A program made the translations under genes and the position numbers. 64,000 nucleotides of DNA. Source: Onthophagus taurus (lineage: Eukaryota; Arthropoda; Insecta; Coleoptera; Scarabaeidae). The stretch's first letter is position 1; every line of letters starts with the position of its first letter. Positions 1 through 25,632 of this stretch are shown here, piece by piece. The notes below the pieces were generated by a model. It ran no database searches and was not told the origin of the DNA. It was given only the letters and a program-made list of their open reading frames with translations. The stretch is from NCBI RefSeq assembly GCF_036711975.1, contig NC_091970.1:4967501-5031500 (forward strand). The letters are read 5' to 3'.

Positions 1-377
1 TTTCCCGAGATTTATGAGAAATTTTATTGAATTATCAATTTAATCAAGAATTTCAAAAATTTAAATGTAATGTTTATCACTTAAAAACATACTCGATTAA
101 TTTACGTACATAATTTTTTTTAAATAAAGATAAAATGTATACTAGAAATAACTTGATTATTTATTAAAATCGTTATCTTGCAAAAAAACACTTTCTTATT
201 GCACTATTTTTTTTTATCTTGAAGTGGGACTTATACAATCCCCGATTGAGTGAATTATACCTCTTTCTTTTATTTACTTATCGAAAATCGCAGATTTACA
301 ACGACTATATAAATCGAAACATTTTAATTGTAACGCTTCATTTCAACAATGCATGTGAGATAAAAAATCGAATCAAA
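1..377. other. AT-rich flank upstream of the first gene
   Basis: Very AT-rich sequence. The open frame that covers it begins with TTG and only becomes protein-like after the ATG at 378. I see no other gene here. It presumably holds the promoter and leader of the sugar transporter gene, but no clear TATA box or initiator stands out. Confidence 0.4.
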
Positions 378-1903
378 ATGAAAATTAATTTTGAAAATAC
401 GAGATATATGCAATATGCGGCTTCAGTTTCAGGTAAATTTGTTTATATATTAAAATAATTCATATAATTAATTTTTTGTGTAGCTGCTTTAGGAGGAACT
501 TCGATTGGGATGATGGTGGCTTGGCCATCTCCGACTTTACCTAAATTACAATCGGAAAATTCTCCAATTGGGTACCCAATATCAGATGTAAGAATTAAAA
601 CATAAAAAAAATTAAATTAATTATTATTTTGTTGTAGGAGGATGGTTCTTGGATGGTGGGGACACTTTTTTTATCATCGATCCCCGCTGCAATTTTAACC
701 GGGTGGAGTGTAGATCATTTAGGGCGTAAAAAAACCCTTTTAATCACCACATTCATCGCCTTTTTAAACTGGTTATTATTAATGTTTGCAAATTCCGTTG
801 CAATGTTAATTATTGGACGAGCCGTTGCTGGAGTTGCGATGGGTTGTTGTATCCCAGCCTTAGTTATTTATATCGCTGAAATATCCGAAGAAGATATCCG
901 TGGAAAAACGGGAACTTATTTCATGTTATTAAAAGCGATGGGAACGATAATAGTTTTAGTAGCCGGTCCTTACATTTCTTATTTAGCCCTACTTATCATT
1001 TGTGCGTGCGTTCCTTTAATTTCGTTCTGCACGTTCTTTTTTATGCCGGAATCTCCGTTTTATTATATAAAAAGTGGGAATAAAGAGGAAGCTAAAAGAA
1101 GTTTATTAAGGTTATCGAAGAAAAATGTAACGGAAAAGTTTTTGGAGGATCGTTTGGAATACATAGAGCGCACGATTGAAGAGGATATGAAAAATAAGGG
1201 GAGTCTAAAAGAGTTATTAACGAAAAAGGAGTATAGATTTACGATATTTCTTTTATTTGGAATTAAATCTTTGCAACAATTTAATGGAAACACAGCTCTA
1301 GAGGCTTATATCCAACCGATTATCGAATCTTCAAACAGTGGAATTGAGCCTGAAATTGCATCAATTATCATTGGGTGTATCCAACTTCCCGCTGTGTATC
1401 TTTCTGGGATTTTAGTTGATAAATTAGGGAGGAAGCCTTTATTTATAACATCAACAATCGGTTGTGGAATTGCTTTATTTGGGGAAGGAACTTATTTTTT
1501 AATTAAAGATTACTTAGAAAAGAGTACTTCAGGAATTGGTTGGATCCCAACTGCCGGTTTAGCACTGTTTTGGATATCTAACCCCATTGGGATAATGACC
1601 TTACCATACGTATTACTCGGAGAACTCTTCCCAACAAATATTAAAGCACCTGCCGTTGGTCTCGCCACCTTTTACGGCGGAGTAACATCGTTTTTAGTTT
1701 CGAAATTTTTTAAACCTCTCAGTAACGCGATCGGAATTTACACGGTTTTTTATATTTTTTGCGGGATTTGCGTAGCTGGGTGTTTATTCATATTTATTTT
1801 CTTACCGGAAACGAAAGGAAAAAATTTCCAAGAAATCCAAGCGATTATTTCCAACAAAAAGAATGGAACCAAAAATAATAACAAAGACGAGAATCTCAGT
1901 TAA
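378..1903 (+). CDS. Tret1-like sugar transporter, copy A (MFS)
   Basis: Three coding exons: 378-432, 484-587 and 638-1903, with gt/ag introns of 51 and 50 bases and phases that join cleanly to about 474 residues, the usual length for this family. It is a 12-helix major facilitator superfamily sugar transporter of the plasma membrane, closest in style to insect facilitated trehalose/glucose transporters. Signatures seen: the N-terminal TSIGMMVAWPSPTLPKL stretch, DHLGRKK after helix 2, YIAEISEEDIRGK after helix 4, PESPFYY at the start of the central loop, DKLGRKP in the second half and PETKGK near the C-terminus. The substrate cannot be told from sequence: trehalose, glucose and other sugars are all possible. 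A paralogue follows in tandem from 2690. This copy has one large last exon where the paralogue has four exons, and it has an early intron (433-483) that the paralogue lacks. Confidence 0.9.
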
Positions 1904-1915
1904 ACTATTTTAATT

Positions 1916-1921
1916 AATAAA
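1916..1921 (+). terminator. Polyadenylation signal of transporter copy A
   Basis: AATAAA lies 13 bases after the stop codon, close enough to imply a very short 3' UTR. Other AT-rich hexamers follow, so the true cleavage site is uncertain. Confidence 0.4.
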
Positions 1922-2160
1922 TTTGTAATTTTCTTAATTCATTTTGTTGATATCAACAATTTAATATATTTAATAACTTTTAGTTTGAATATTTTAAACT
2001 AAATTCTTATAAAAAATATCAAACAAGCCTAATAATGTGTATATAGTGTCAAATTGTTTTAGGTTGGTAACATTAACAGGAAATTGTTTTGAAATAAATT
2101 TATGTCACATTGACGTTTGAAGTAAAGTGTCATTAAAATGTCAACTAAAACTAATTGCGA

Positions 2161-2297
2161 TTAAACCCGAATGATTCTAGTTCTAGGTCTAGTTTTAGTT
2201 CAATAAAAATATGCAACATAGTGATATTTTATGCTAACTAGCGCTACCTACCACCTACCAGCCGTCTAAACGAAGTGTTTCTAGTTCTAGTGTTAGT
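2161..2297. repeat. Palindromic repeat family A, copy 1
   Basis: Begins with taaacccgaatgattctag, runs through a caataaaaatatgcaacat core, and ends in a degenerate gtttctagttctagtgttag. Related copies lie near 4516-4775, 27503-27721 and 37985-38090. It is noncoding and sits between the two transporter genes. Confidence 0.65.
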
Positions 2298-2689
2298 CTC
2301 ATTACTCTTTCTAACTCTCTTCTGTCATTGAATTTTTCTAATTCTTTTCGTAGTCAACTTCTCACTACTCTAATGTTTAAGTCTAGCAATAGATGGCACG
2401 ATATTCTGTCGAATTTTCAGCTGTCTCTTTTGTTACTTTAACCTACATTGAAAATTTTAAAATCTCCGCATTAAACGCAATTATTGAAGTTAATTTAGTT
2501 AATTATTTACATCAAATTTATAATATATAATTATTTGTCACTTTGAATCTGTCATTTTGACGGTAAAAAAAAAATAATTTTTAAAATGAATCGAGAAAAT
2601 TGTTATATACAATGTGTGATATATTAAGATGTTCTCGAAATGTACCAATGTAAGATATAAGCAGTATTTATTTGCAATGTGTGGTAAAA

Positions 2690-4319
2690 ATGTTCATACA
2701 TAACCAAAAAGAAAAACGATTCAAAACGATTTCTTTAGCTTCTTTACCGGTTGGTGCTTGCGGAATGTTTTCTTCTTGGGCTTCCCCGGCTTTATCGAAA
2801 TTACAATCAAATCATTCCCCTTTAGGAAGACCAATTTCCGATGTAAAATGTAAAAAAAATTGTTTAACATCATCTTTTTAAAAATCCTTTTTTTATAGGA
2901 AGAAGGCGCTTGGGTCGTCTCAATCTTTTTATTATCAGCAACTTTATCATGTGTAATCGGGGGTTACGCCACGGAATCTTTGGGTAGAAAAAAAACCATG
3001 GTTTATACAGCAACTTTAATAATACTCGCCTGGTTATTAATCGCTTTTGGAAAAAGAATCGAAATTTTGTACTTAGCGAGAATTTTCGCTGGGGCAGCAA
3101 CAGGAATCAGTATTCTTGTAAGATTACATCATTTTATTTAAATTGATTAAATCAAATTAATTAATTTAGTGCGGAACAATTTATTGCGCTGAAATTGCGG
3201 ATGAAGATATAAGGGGGCAATTAACGACTCTTTTGGCTTTAATAAAAATCTTGGGATCTTTGTACGTTTTAGCCGCGGGGCCTTATATTTCATATAAATC
3301 CCTTGGTTTGTCTTGTTCCCTCGTTCCAATCCTATTCTTTTTCGGCGCTTTTTTCATGCCGGAATCTCCGTATTATTTTGCCCGGAAAGGGATGTATCCG
3401 GAAATGAGGAAACAAATCGAGCATTTATACAAAGATGGCATCGATGAGGAAATCCTTGAAAATCGAGTAAACGCCATCAAAAACACCGTCGAAAAAGATA
3501 TGATGAATAAAACCACTATTGGGGAGTGCTTGTTTAATCGGCAATATCGAAGAAGTAGTGTTTTAATCGGAGGTAATTAAAATAAATTTTAATTTTTTTA
3601 AAATTAAATTTGAAATTTTAGGAATCAAAACCATTCAACAATTAAGTGGTTGTACCGCTGTTGAAGCTTATATGCAAAGGATAATTGAGTTAGCACATAG
3701 CAAAACATCCCCGGAAATTTCAAGCGTGATTTTCGGATCGATCCAATTACCAGCAAGTATTTCATAAAACATTTTTATCCCATATCGAAAAAAAGATTAA
3801 TCTTAATTAATTCTAGTTATCATAGCTGGATTATTAGTTGATAAAATCGGGCGAAGACCTCTATTTATATTATCAGCTTTAGGATCAGCGTTCGCATTAA
3901 TCGGCGAAGGAGCGTATTTTTTCATTCAAGATTATTTGAAAATCGACACAACACCTATTAATTGGATACCAACAACGGGAATTTCTTTGTATTTGGTTAT
4001 GAATCCTTTGGGAATTTCAACTTTACCGTATCTTTTCGTTGGAGAATTTTTTCCGACCAATATAAAAGGCGCTGCGGTATCCATTTCGACGATTTACGGT
4101 GGTTTTTTGGCTTTTATGGTTTCAAATCTTTTTAAACCGCTGAGTAATGTGTGGGGGGTTTATAGCATGTTTTGGTTTTTCGCGACTATTTGCCTTTTAG
4201 GCGCCATTTTCGTATACTTTTTACTGCCCGAAACGAAAGGTAAAGCATTCTCGGAGATACAAGAAATTTTAAATGGCTCGGAACGTGTTTATATTTTAAA
4301 AAAGAATGTAAATAGGTAA
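2690..4319 (+). CDS. Tret1-like sugar transporter, copy B (MFS)
   Basis: Five coding exons: 2690-2842, 2899-3117, 3170-3572, 3622-3756 and 3817-4319. The joins keep frame and give about 470 residues. The ATG at 2690 is the first in frame and gives the same N-terminal length as copy A. Motifs match copy A: SPLGRPISD, TESLGRKK after helix 2, YCAEIADEDIRGQ, PESPYYF, DKIGRRP and PETKGK. The fourth join restores QLPA followed by GLLVDKIGRRP, which aligns residue for residue with copy A. It is a plasma-membrane sugar transporter whose substrate is unknown. The two genes lie head to tail about 790 bases apart, as expected of a local duplication, but have diverged well in sequence. The only oddity is the different intron layout. 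Confidence 0.88.
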
Positions 4320-4445
4320 TAATAACAATTGGATCCGACATTATTTGCATTTTCATATCATTACATACACTCAGCAGCAGAAGTCTGCGTACAACGAACT
4401 TAGAATGCTTTAATCAACTTATATTTATTCTGTATGTAAAATATA

Positions 4446-5332
4446 TTAGAAAGACGTCGGATAACCCTTATGTTTAATGACCTCCCTTAAACGTTTCGGC
4501 ATGGATTGTACTAACCTAAAACTAAACTAGCAACTAACTAGCGTGCAAAACTAGAACTAACACTAGACCTAGAACTAGAAAGTATCGGATTTAGCCGTTC
4601 GTCTGAAGACTGTTTGAAGAATGTTTCTAGTTTTAGTGTTAGTTCTAGTTTTAGTGCAATAAAAATATGCAACATAGTGATATCTTATGCTAACTAGGGC
4701 TATCTACCACTGTCACTAGAACTAACATTGGACCTAGAACTAGAAACATTCAGATTTAGCCATCTTAAGAGACGCACAGCTAAAAGGACCACTCGGTGTA
4801 GTTTATGGTTCATTGTGGATGTTATAAACGCAAATTTTCCTACTCCTTTGGCGCACATACACCCCAAACCATCATTCCACCACCTCCATGTTTTATGGTA
4901 GCTTTTAAGTTTTAAGGATCAAAGGCGGTAGCATATTCTCCACACAAGTTGTTTGCCTTTAATGCTGAAGATGCAAAATTTACTCTCATCTGTGAAAAGA
5001 ATCTTCCCCCAGAACTCTATAGGTTTATTTAGGCGTTCTTTAGCAAAGGTTTTTTTCATGCAACATGACTGTGGTAGTTGGCCTTTGATAATATTCTTCT
5101 CACCATATCTTTGCTGATTGTACATTTTCTGCTATTTTTGTTGCTGTCAACCTAGGTTCTTTCCGTGCCTGTTGCACATTGCTTCGCTCCTCTCAGTATG
5201 TTAGAATAGATGCTCTGAATGGAGGAATCTGTCTACAGTTTGTTCTATTTTTTGAAGAGTCTTTCCCTCTTTCCATAGCTTTACAATAATCTTTCTTTCT
5301 CTTACTTCAATTTCTTTTCCTTTCATCTCCAT
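4446..5332 (-). pseudogene. Tc1 transposase pseudogene
   Basis: Read on the minus strand, the N-terminus (from ATG at 5332) shows EVRERKIIVKLWKEGKT, the helix-turn-helix opening of Tc1 transposases. Next come FWGKILFTDESKFCIF, which carries the first catalytic Asp, and HGGGGMMVWGVCA in another frame. The C-terminus ends with SMPKRLREVIKHKGYPTSF and a stop at 4446-4448. Between these the reading frame is broken several times. The part that should hold the second Asp and the PDLNPIE region is gone, its place taken by about 260 bases of repeat family A. It cannot make an active enzyme. Confidence 0.85.
4516..4775. repeat. Palindromic repeat family A, copy 2, inside Tc1 relic
   Basis: Two arms of ctag-rich sequence, each ending in a form of (c)ggatttag next to agaactagaaa, flank the shared core caataaaaatatgcaacat and a gctaactag stretch. 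It interrupts the transposase pseudogene, so it arrived after, or together with, the deletion of that gene's centre. Confidence 0.7.
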
Positions 5333-5479
5333 TCTAACTTTTAGCTTCCAATTCTCTACTAATGCAATTGAAATTAACTGTTTTGTTATTAAAACTGGAA
5401 TGCATACATGACTTATAAACTAGGTATTGTTTACACTAGTCACTTTACTCTGTACGCAGATTTTTGCATGGGCATTATT

Positions 5480-7756
5480 TGATGTAATAACTAATAACGT
5501 TAAAATAAAATAATTACGTAACCTCACTTTTCTTATTTTGTGTATGTACCACTTTTCTTTTCATCCTCTACAAAGAGATTCATAACCTGTTGATTTTCCG
5601 CTTTATCCCTGCTTATTTATTAATTTGATTAATCAATAAATAAGTATTAATTTATAAATAAACTGTTATAATTAAATTCTTTTAACAACAATGATGTTCA
5701 ATTTTTTTAGTACCAACCTAAACAAAATTAAATATAAAATCAGAACCACCAACTTTGAATATAAATTAATATACATAAATTTTTTTTGATATTAAATATA
5801 TAAATAAATAGCTGCAACTTTATAGGTGCATGTTATTTTAGTATTAATTAAATAAACTTACTTTTTTGGTCCGATTTAACACTATAAAACTTCATTTTTC
5901 CCCATAAATTCACCAACACTTTTATAGCGTCACTTAAATGGCTACTGTTTGTATCTAAGTAAACAATTGTTTTAAAATGCTTAGCAACTGGTTTATGGTT
6001 AAATCAAAAATTATTTAAACAAGTAAATTATTTAAAACGTTTTAGTGTTCAACACTAATCACTTCAGTATTGACTAATTTGAAATAATAAAGAAATAATT
6101 TGGTTTATTTTTGTTGGTTTGATTTTGAGGTTATGTTTTTGTTTGTTAATGCGTAAGTGCACCAAAATAAACAATAATTCTTTTCAATATAAGATTATAA
6201 TCATAAAATGCTATTTACATGCCTTAATATTATTAAAAAAATTATTTACAATAAATCGTTAGAGTTTCTTTAAGTAATAATTAACTAATACGTGTACATG
6301 TAGCCAAAAATGTGGATACGATTAAAAAAGAACCCTGTTTTTTGCAATCTTTCTTAATCAATCATTTTATGATCCATTTAAAATCCTACTCCCTATAACT
6401 ATTGTCACGTTATACTCGGAAACATGGTCTTTTTCACCGATTTTGCAAAAATATTCGTTACTCTTTACACAATAAATATTTATTATAATTTTTTTTGAGG
6501 TATAGGTATCTGTATTAATTTTCATTTTTTCGTCAATAAAAGTGATTCCGGTTTATTTTTAGTAAAATTAAATTTCTCAGATCCGTTTGTACTACGTTCT
6601 GTATTTAAAGAGTTTTTAAGTTCTCTATCCTACAATGTATATAGTACTCTAAATTTATATTTATTTCTAGATTTATATTCACAGCGATTTAAAAAATTGT
6701 AGCACCTACGTACTAAGTTACGTTCTACTTCTCTTATTAAGCGTATTAAGTATACAATAGAAAAGAAATACTAATTTGTAAAAGTAAAGCGAGAAATTAT
6801 TTTCTTTTTAAGTACTAAGTACAAATTAAATTGCACGTTTATTGTGTCATTAATAAAATTAAATTCCCCTCCCTTTAATCTTTGTATTTACAAAGGAATT
6901 GTTTTAATCGTAATTAATAATTATTTTTATGTCAGTTTTCGGCTTTTAATAGTAAGTCATTTTTAGTCTACTAATTTAATTTGATTAAAAATGTTGTTTT
7001 AAGTCTTTGAGGCACCCATTTCAGTCCAAACGTTGCAAAATTTGTGTTTTGGGACAAATTTCTTTTTTTTTTTAGGTTAGTTTTGCTCCAAATAATTTTT
7101 TCTTGATTGACCTTATACGATTGTATTTTTCTTCAAAAATGGATACCCTTATAAAATTACATTGATTTCGTTACGATTAGACCGAAAAATGACCGCTCTA
7201 TTAACCGTAAAACGTTTTTACATTGAATTCATCGAAATATTCTATCAAAATATATTTTTTAGGTTATAATTTTTATGATTATTTAGGTGGTTTATAGTTG
7301 TTTTTTTTTTGTATAATATACACTTAGTGGACCTAAAAGGGACCAACCAACGAAACATAATAAAATCGAAGAAAATGGTACTGTTTCAATTTGGGTTGGT
7401 CACCTTTTTCTTAAAACTACCAACAATGAAGCAGTTTTTTAACAAATTAACCACAAAAATTTATTATAAATCTAAGTTGGTATTTACAACAAAATTTATA
7501 AATAACGAGAGAGCCTCGAGGTCTTTTTCCTTAAAGATATTCCTCAGATTAAAAAAAAAAAATACTGTAATCTTAATAATATTGCTCGCAAATCAACAAG
7601 GAAATAAAAACAATCTTTGTTGCCCCTTTTTAAATTTTTTTTTACAAATAGTATTATTAGCACCTTATTCAATCACCTTATAGTACGAATATTTTTAATC
7701 ACCACCTCTAATATCTATTTCGATACTCTTTTAAGTCATTATTGCTGATTTAATCA
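5480..7756. other. Intergenic, AT-rich, no gene seen
   Basis: About 2.3 kb between the Tc1 relic and the end of the winged eye gene. Homopolymer runs and stops fill all frames. The longest open frame (7309-7683, plus) starts with TTG and has the composition of translated AT-rich DNA, so I do not call it. The part nearest 7756 is probably the 3' UTR of winged eye. Confidence 0.5.
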
Positions 7757-22112
<14,356 letters not shown>

Positions 22113-22522
22113 TTTCTTTAAATTATTTCTTCAACGCCCTCTGAAACAAAAAATTACAACGTCAATAATTTTATTTAAATTCATCTCTTTATTTCTAAAC
22201 AAAAATATGCCGACTAGGTTAAATGCATGACTTTATAGACCTCGTGGATCCTGGAGTAAACTTTGAAACGATGCATAAACGTGCCAGACTCGTGGCGGGG
22301 GATCTCTGTGAAAAGGACGACGAAAAAAAATTAAAACAAGGACATAAAAAAGGAGAAAGAAAGAAAACAGGAAACCAAAGGGGAAAAGAGAAAGACGGAA
22401 CATCGTGAAAGATGGAAAGAAATGATAGATAAAGATAGCGAGTAAGTTGTATGGGTTTAAAACGAGATGGAAAAACGGAGATTGTCTCACTTGTTCTTTC
22501 TGATTATACGGGCTACACTCAC

Positions 22523-22640
22523 CCACGCGATTTCGAACCCGCCGTTCCTTTTTTATCTTTTTCTCTCTCTCCAAAGCAGAAGACACGTTTGTAGTTGTTT
22601 TTTGTTACGGAATTTTCTCTTTTAATAAGTGAACGACCAT
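22523..22640 (-). other. wge: Probable 5' noncoding exon of wge
   Basis: The first coding exon of wge extends upstream to an acceptor at 22140/22141 (tttgtttcag on the minus strand). The nearest strong upstream donor is gtgagt at 22522-22517, preceded by a leader-like stretch. This would place the promoter near 22.6 kb. The upstream limit is a guess; a more distant first exon is not excluded. Confidence 0.4.
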
Positions 22641-23439
22641 TAAAATTATAATAAAATTACATTTTTAAAATTAAAATTGTTGTAAAATTAGTAATATTAT
22701 ATTTAAAAGATGTTGATTGTTTAAGTGAAAGTGATTTAGCATCGATAAATAATAATTTAATTTTACTTTGAAGTGATGAAATCGAAATCATAATTTGTCT
22801 TTATGCCGGATGTTAAGGTAGCTGGATTCTTTTTGCTATGGTTACTCCCATAAAGAAACGAACAAAACTATGTTAGACAAAGAGTAAGTAATGTTTCAAT
22901 GCAAAATAACTATTCTTTTTTAGGAATATTCATTCAACATCAATGAACAAGCTTTGACCAAGGGGAATCGGCTTGAATCGTCTTGAAGACAATTACAATC
23001 AGCACCTCACGATATATTACGAGACACTTTAAAGGAATAACGCAAAGTGAGATTGCGAGACCTGATCGAAGACGCTATCAAATCAATTTCTTGTATAAGA
23101 AATACTCGTTGTTATGTTTTTAATGACACAAGTTGGTTAGTTTCCTATCTATTACTTCATGAATAATATCATGATGATGAAGAAAATAGAAAGTCAGTGT
23201 TAATAAGTTCCAAGTAATATGGACGTGCAACCCACCCCACACACACACTTCACTTTCAATTGATGAGTGGATGTTGTACAATACATTGTATTGGTGTTTA
23301 AATAATTTATTGCCACTCTTACGATAACACTCAAATGTTGTTCTAATCGGAACAACATCGTAATCAAAACTATGATTTAAAGAATGAGCTGCTACAATTA
23401 GTACCATATCAACACTTGATATCATTGACTTAATATCAC

Positions 23440-24730
23440 CTAATTGAGCCGAGGTGGACTTGCGGCCGAGGCGCTACAATTAATACCATGTTGGCTAATA
23501 CAGAGTAACGACACGAATAAAGATGTATGACATTATTTTGTTTAAGTGGAAGTCGCCTGCGGCCGAGTAATGCCTCGATTAATGTGAGATGACAATAAAA
23601 ACCATATCAATCCGAAATTGGCTAATACATTACAGCGATCTGAATAACAGTGTACAATATCATCGGTTAAAACCTAGGCTGTTTGAGGCTGAGGCGCTGT
23701 AACTGTTAAAACACAATTGGACGACACACATTGAAGTGCCTAGCCCGCAAACGACCTCGGCTAAATATATGACAAGAAAACTAACTTTGCTTGGTTACGC
23801 CGAGGCGCCATAATTGATGCAATGGAACAACACACATTGTAATACTTCAACTAATGAAAGATGATAACACCATATCAACCTGCAATTGGCTAATACATAC
23901 AGCGCCATTAATAACAATGTACTATATCACCTGATTAAATTCAGGCTATTTGAGGTTGAGGCATTGTAACTGTTAATACACAATTAGAAGACACACATTA
24001 GCTTTGTTCATAGGGACTGCACTACTTGCACTAAGCAGTTTAGTGCAGATGTTGTGTGTTCGTTGGGGATAGTGTAGTTTAGTGCAGTTGTAGTCATACT
24101 GTTCGTTGGGCCATGCGCAGTACAATGCAACCGGTGCAAGTTAGTGCAGATTTTGTTGAACCTGTTTTCGGTTAAGTTCAACAGGTGCTCAGTGTAACTA
24201 CAACGGGGAAAAATCAAATTAAAATCAATTATTTATGAATATCACCATGTCCAAATAATTTTATTTTTACCTCAGTGCAATAATTTCTTATGGTTGCCCT
24301 CACGTGCTTGGCAACGCTATAAGATTATTATTACTGCGATGATTTCATCATTTTCCGCGACTATTTTGCTGATAATCTCCTGTTCGTCCATTTCAAATAC
24401 TATTATACACTTTCTTGATAAAAAACTGTTCGTTGCGATCACGCTATACACTTTTCTAACCTACACTCAGTTGACATAACTTTGCACTTATTTACACTAA
24501 ATTGCACTGACGTCATACTAGTGCCATGTCGTGCAGAGTAGGGAAGACCCAATGAACAAAGCTATTGAAGACTACTTAAATATATGGCAGAGAAGTCAAC
24601 TTTGGTTGGTCTATATCATATCAACAGAAAATTGGTTCATATCAACAACACAAATAATGATGTACAATATAATGTATCTAAGCCGAGGCGTCACAATTTA
24701 TACATTATGGATACGTAAGCGACTTCTGCT
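23440..24730. repeat. Dispersed copies of the cctcgg/gccgag repeat family
   Basis: Diverged units related to the I-2 intron array: gagccgaggtgg and tgcggccgaggcgctacaat near 23450, and further forms near 23560, 23680, 23750, 23800 and 24690. Recurring phrases are accatatcaacc, ggctaatacat and aggcgctgtaactgtta. A 566-bp element is inserted at 23999-24564. Confidence 0.6.
23999..24564. mobile_element. MITE of about 566 bp with TA-flanked inverted ends
   Basis: The left end reads TA-gctttgttcatagggac; the right end, complemented, reads TA-gctttgttcattgggtc. Sub-terminal gttcgttggg repeats occur near 24059 and 24109, and gtgcagt/actgcac strings are scattered through it. It has no transposase. 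It was inserted into the cctcgg repeat tract, so it is younger than that tract. Confidence 0.7.
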
Positions 24731-24873
24731 AAATGTTTGATTTTTAAATTTCTATGATTTATTAACCTTAGTTATAACCTTTATTATTGTTATAAATTTC
24801 ATTGACAAATTAAAAAAAAATACGTCAAACTCATTCAAAATTTTTAGCGTATTACACACAACTAATTTAAAAA

Positions 24874-25632
24874 ATGCCTAATAATCAGAAAGAAAGGTGT
24901 CTTGGTACCCAATTGGTTTATTTATCACGGGAAATTGTTTCGAAAGCATGTTCGGAAATAATCGAAAACATTCTTTTAAAAACGTACGAAGAAGAAAACC
25001 CATTCCACGAAGATACCGCAGGTATAGTGTCAATGGAACCAAATCAAGGTTCGTTATCATCAATTGAAAGTTTGGATGTGGAAAACAAGGGATTAGATTT
25101 AATTAAAAAAAATGCTAAAATAACATCGGACGATATGAAATCGGATATTTTCGAAGAATACGATCGTTTGGATCGGATGTCTGTTAGTTCGGAGTTTATT
25201 TTAAGGAAAAAGCGATCGAATCCACTCCAAAATGATAACAGTTCGAAAAAAATGGTTACCTTTTTATCGCCAAACAGCGCAATGCAGTTAACTTCGAATT
25301 CGAATAATATTGATATTAATAATTTTTATAGAAGTAATTCAGTCGAAGTTATTGGAAGCGATATTTTGGATCGAATTAATTTCGAATCGAGAGAAACTCA
25401 AGATATAGGTGACATTCAAGCTCAAGGTGATATCGGGGAATTTAATGAACATTTTTTCGAAACCGAAGAAAATCTAACCACATCAGTTAGTGTTAATGTT
25501 AATTTCGCTTTGTACGCAAAGATTCTAGCCTTTTTATTAACAATTAACACCGTGGTGTTTTTTAAAACAGTCGTTTGGGCGGGTTTTTGGAAAATTCTTG
25601 AAATGTATTATTCTTCATCGCAATTTCGATGA
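24874..25632 (+). CDS. Orphan 252-residue protein with C-terminal membrane anchor
   Basis: Single-exon frame with an ATG preceded by aaaa. I do not recognise it. The first 200 residues are polar, rich in Ser, Asn, Asp and Glu, with no signal peptide; a basic LRKKRSNP patch lies in the middle. Residues about 212-240 are strongly hydrophobic (ALYAKILAFLLTINTVVFF and on), followed by a short tail of 12 or so residues, which fits a tail-anchored protein of the ER or nuclear envelope facing the cytosol. The length of the frame in AT-rich DNA and the even codon use argue that it is a real gene. It lies about 2.2 kb upstream of wge in the opposite direction. A KASH- or SNARE-like role cannot be judged from the sequence alone. 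Confidence 0.65.
   Translation: MPNNQKERCLGTQLVYLSREIVSKACSEIIENILLKTYEEENPFHEDTAGIVSMEPNQGSLSSIESLDVENKGLDLIKKNAKITSDDMKSDIFEEYDRLDRMSVSSEFILRKKRSNPLQNDNSSKKMVTFLSPNSAMQLTSNSNNIDINNFYRSNSVEVIGSDILDRINFESRETQDIGDIQAQGDIGEFNEHFFETEENLTTSVSVNVNFALYAKILAFLLTINTVVFFKTVVWAGFWKILEMYYSSSQFR

Larger units (their letters stand above)
4367..5475 (-). mobile_element. Degenerate Tc1/mariner element
   Basis: Both ends carry the inverted string tctgcgtac: agtctgcgtac near 4381 and its complement in ctctgtacgcagattttt near 5453-5470. A broken transposase gene lies on the minus strand between them. The exact ends and target duplication are uncertain because the ends have decayed. The centre has been replaced by a copy of repeat family A. 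Confidence 0.7.

Noticed and set aside
219..377. N-terminal extension of transporter copy A
   Set aside because: It depends on a TTG start and has AT-rich composition; the ATG at 378 matches the family start.
7309..7683. 124-residue plus-strand open frame
   Set aside because: TTG start, homopolymer-like Lys/Phe content, no motif, lies where the wge 3' UTR is expected.
23120..23425. 101-residue minus-strand frame
   Set aside because: No recognisable features, overlaps repeat-rich DNA.
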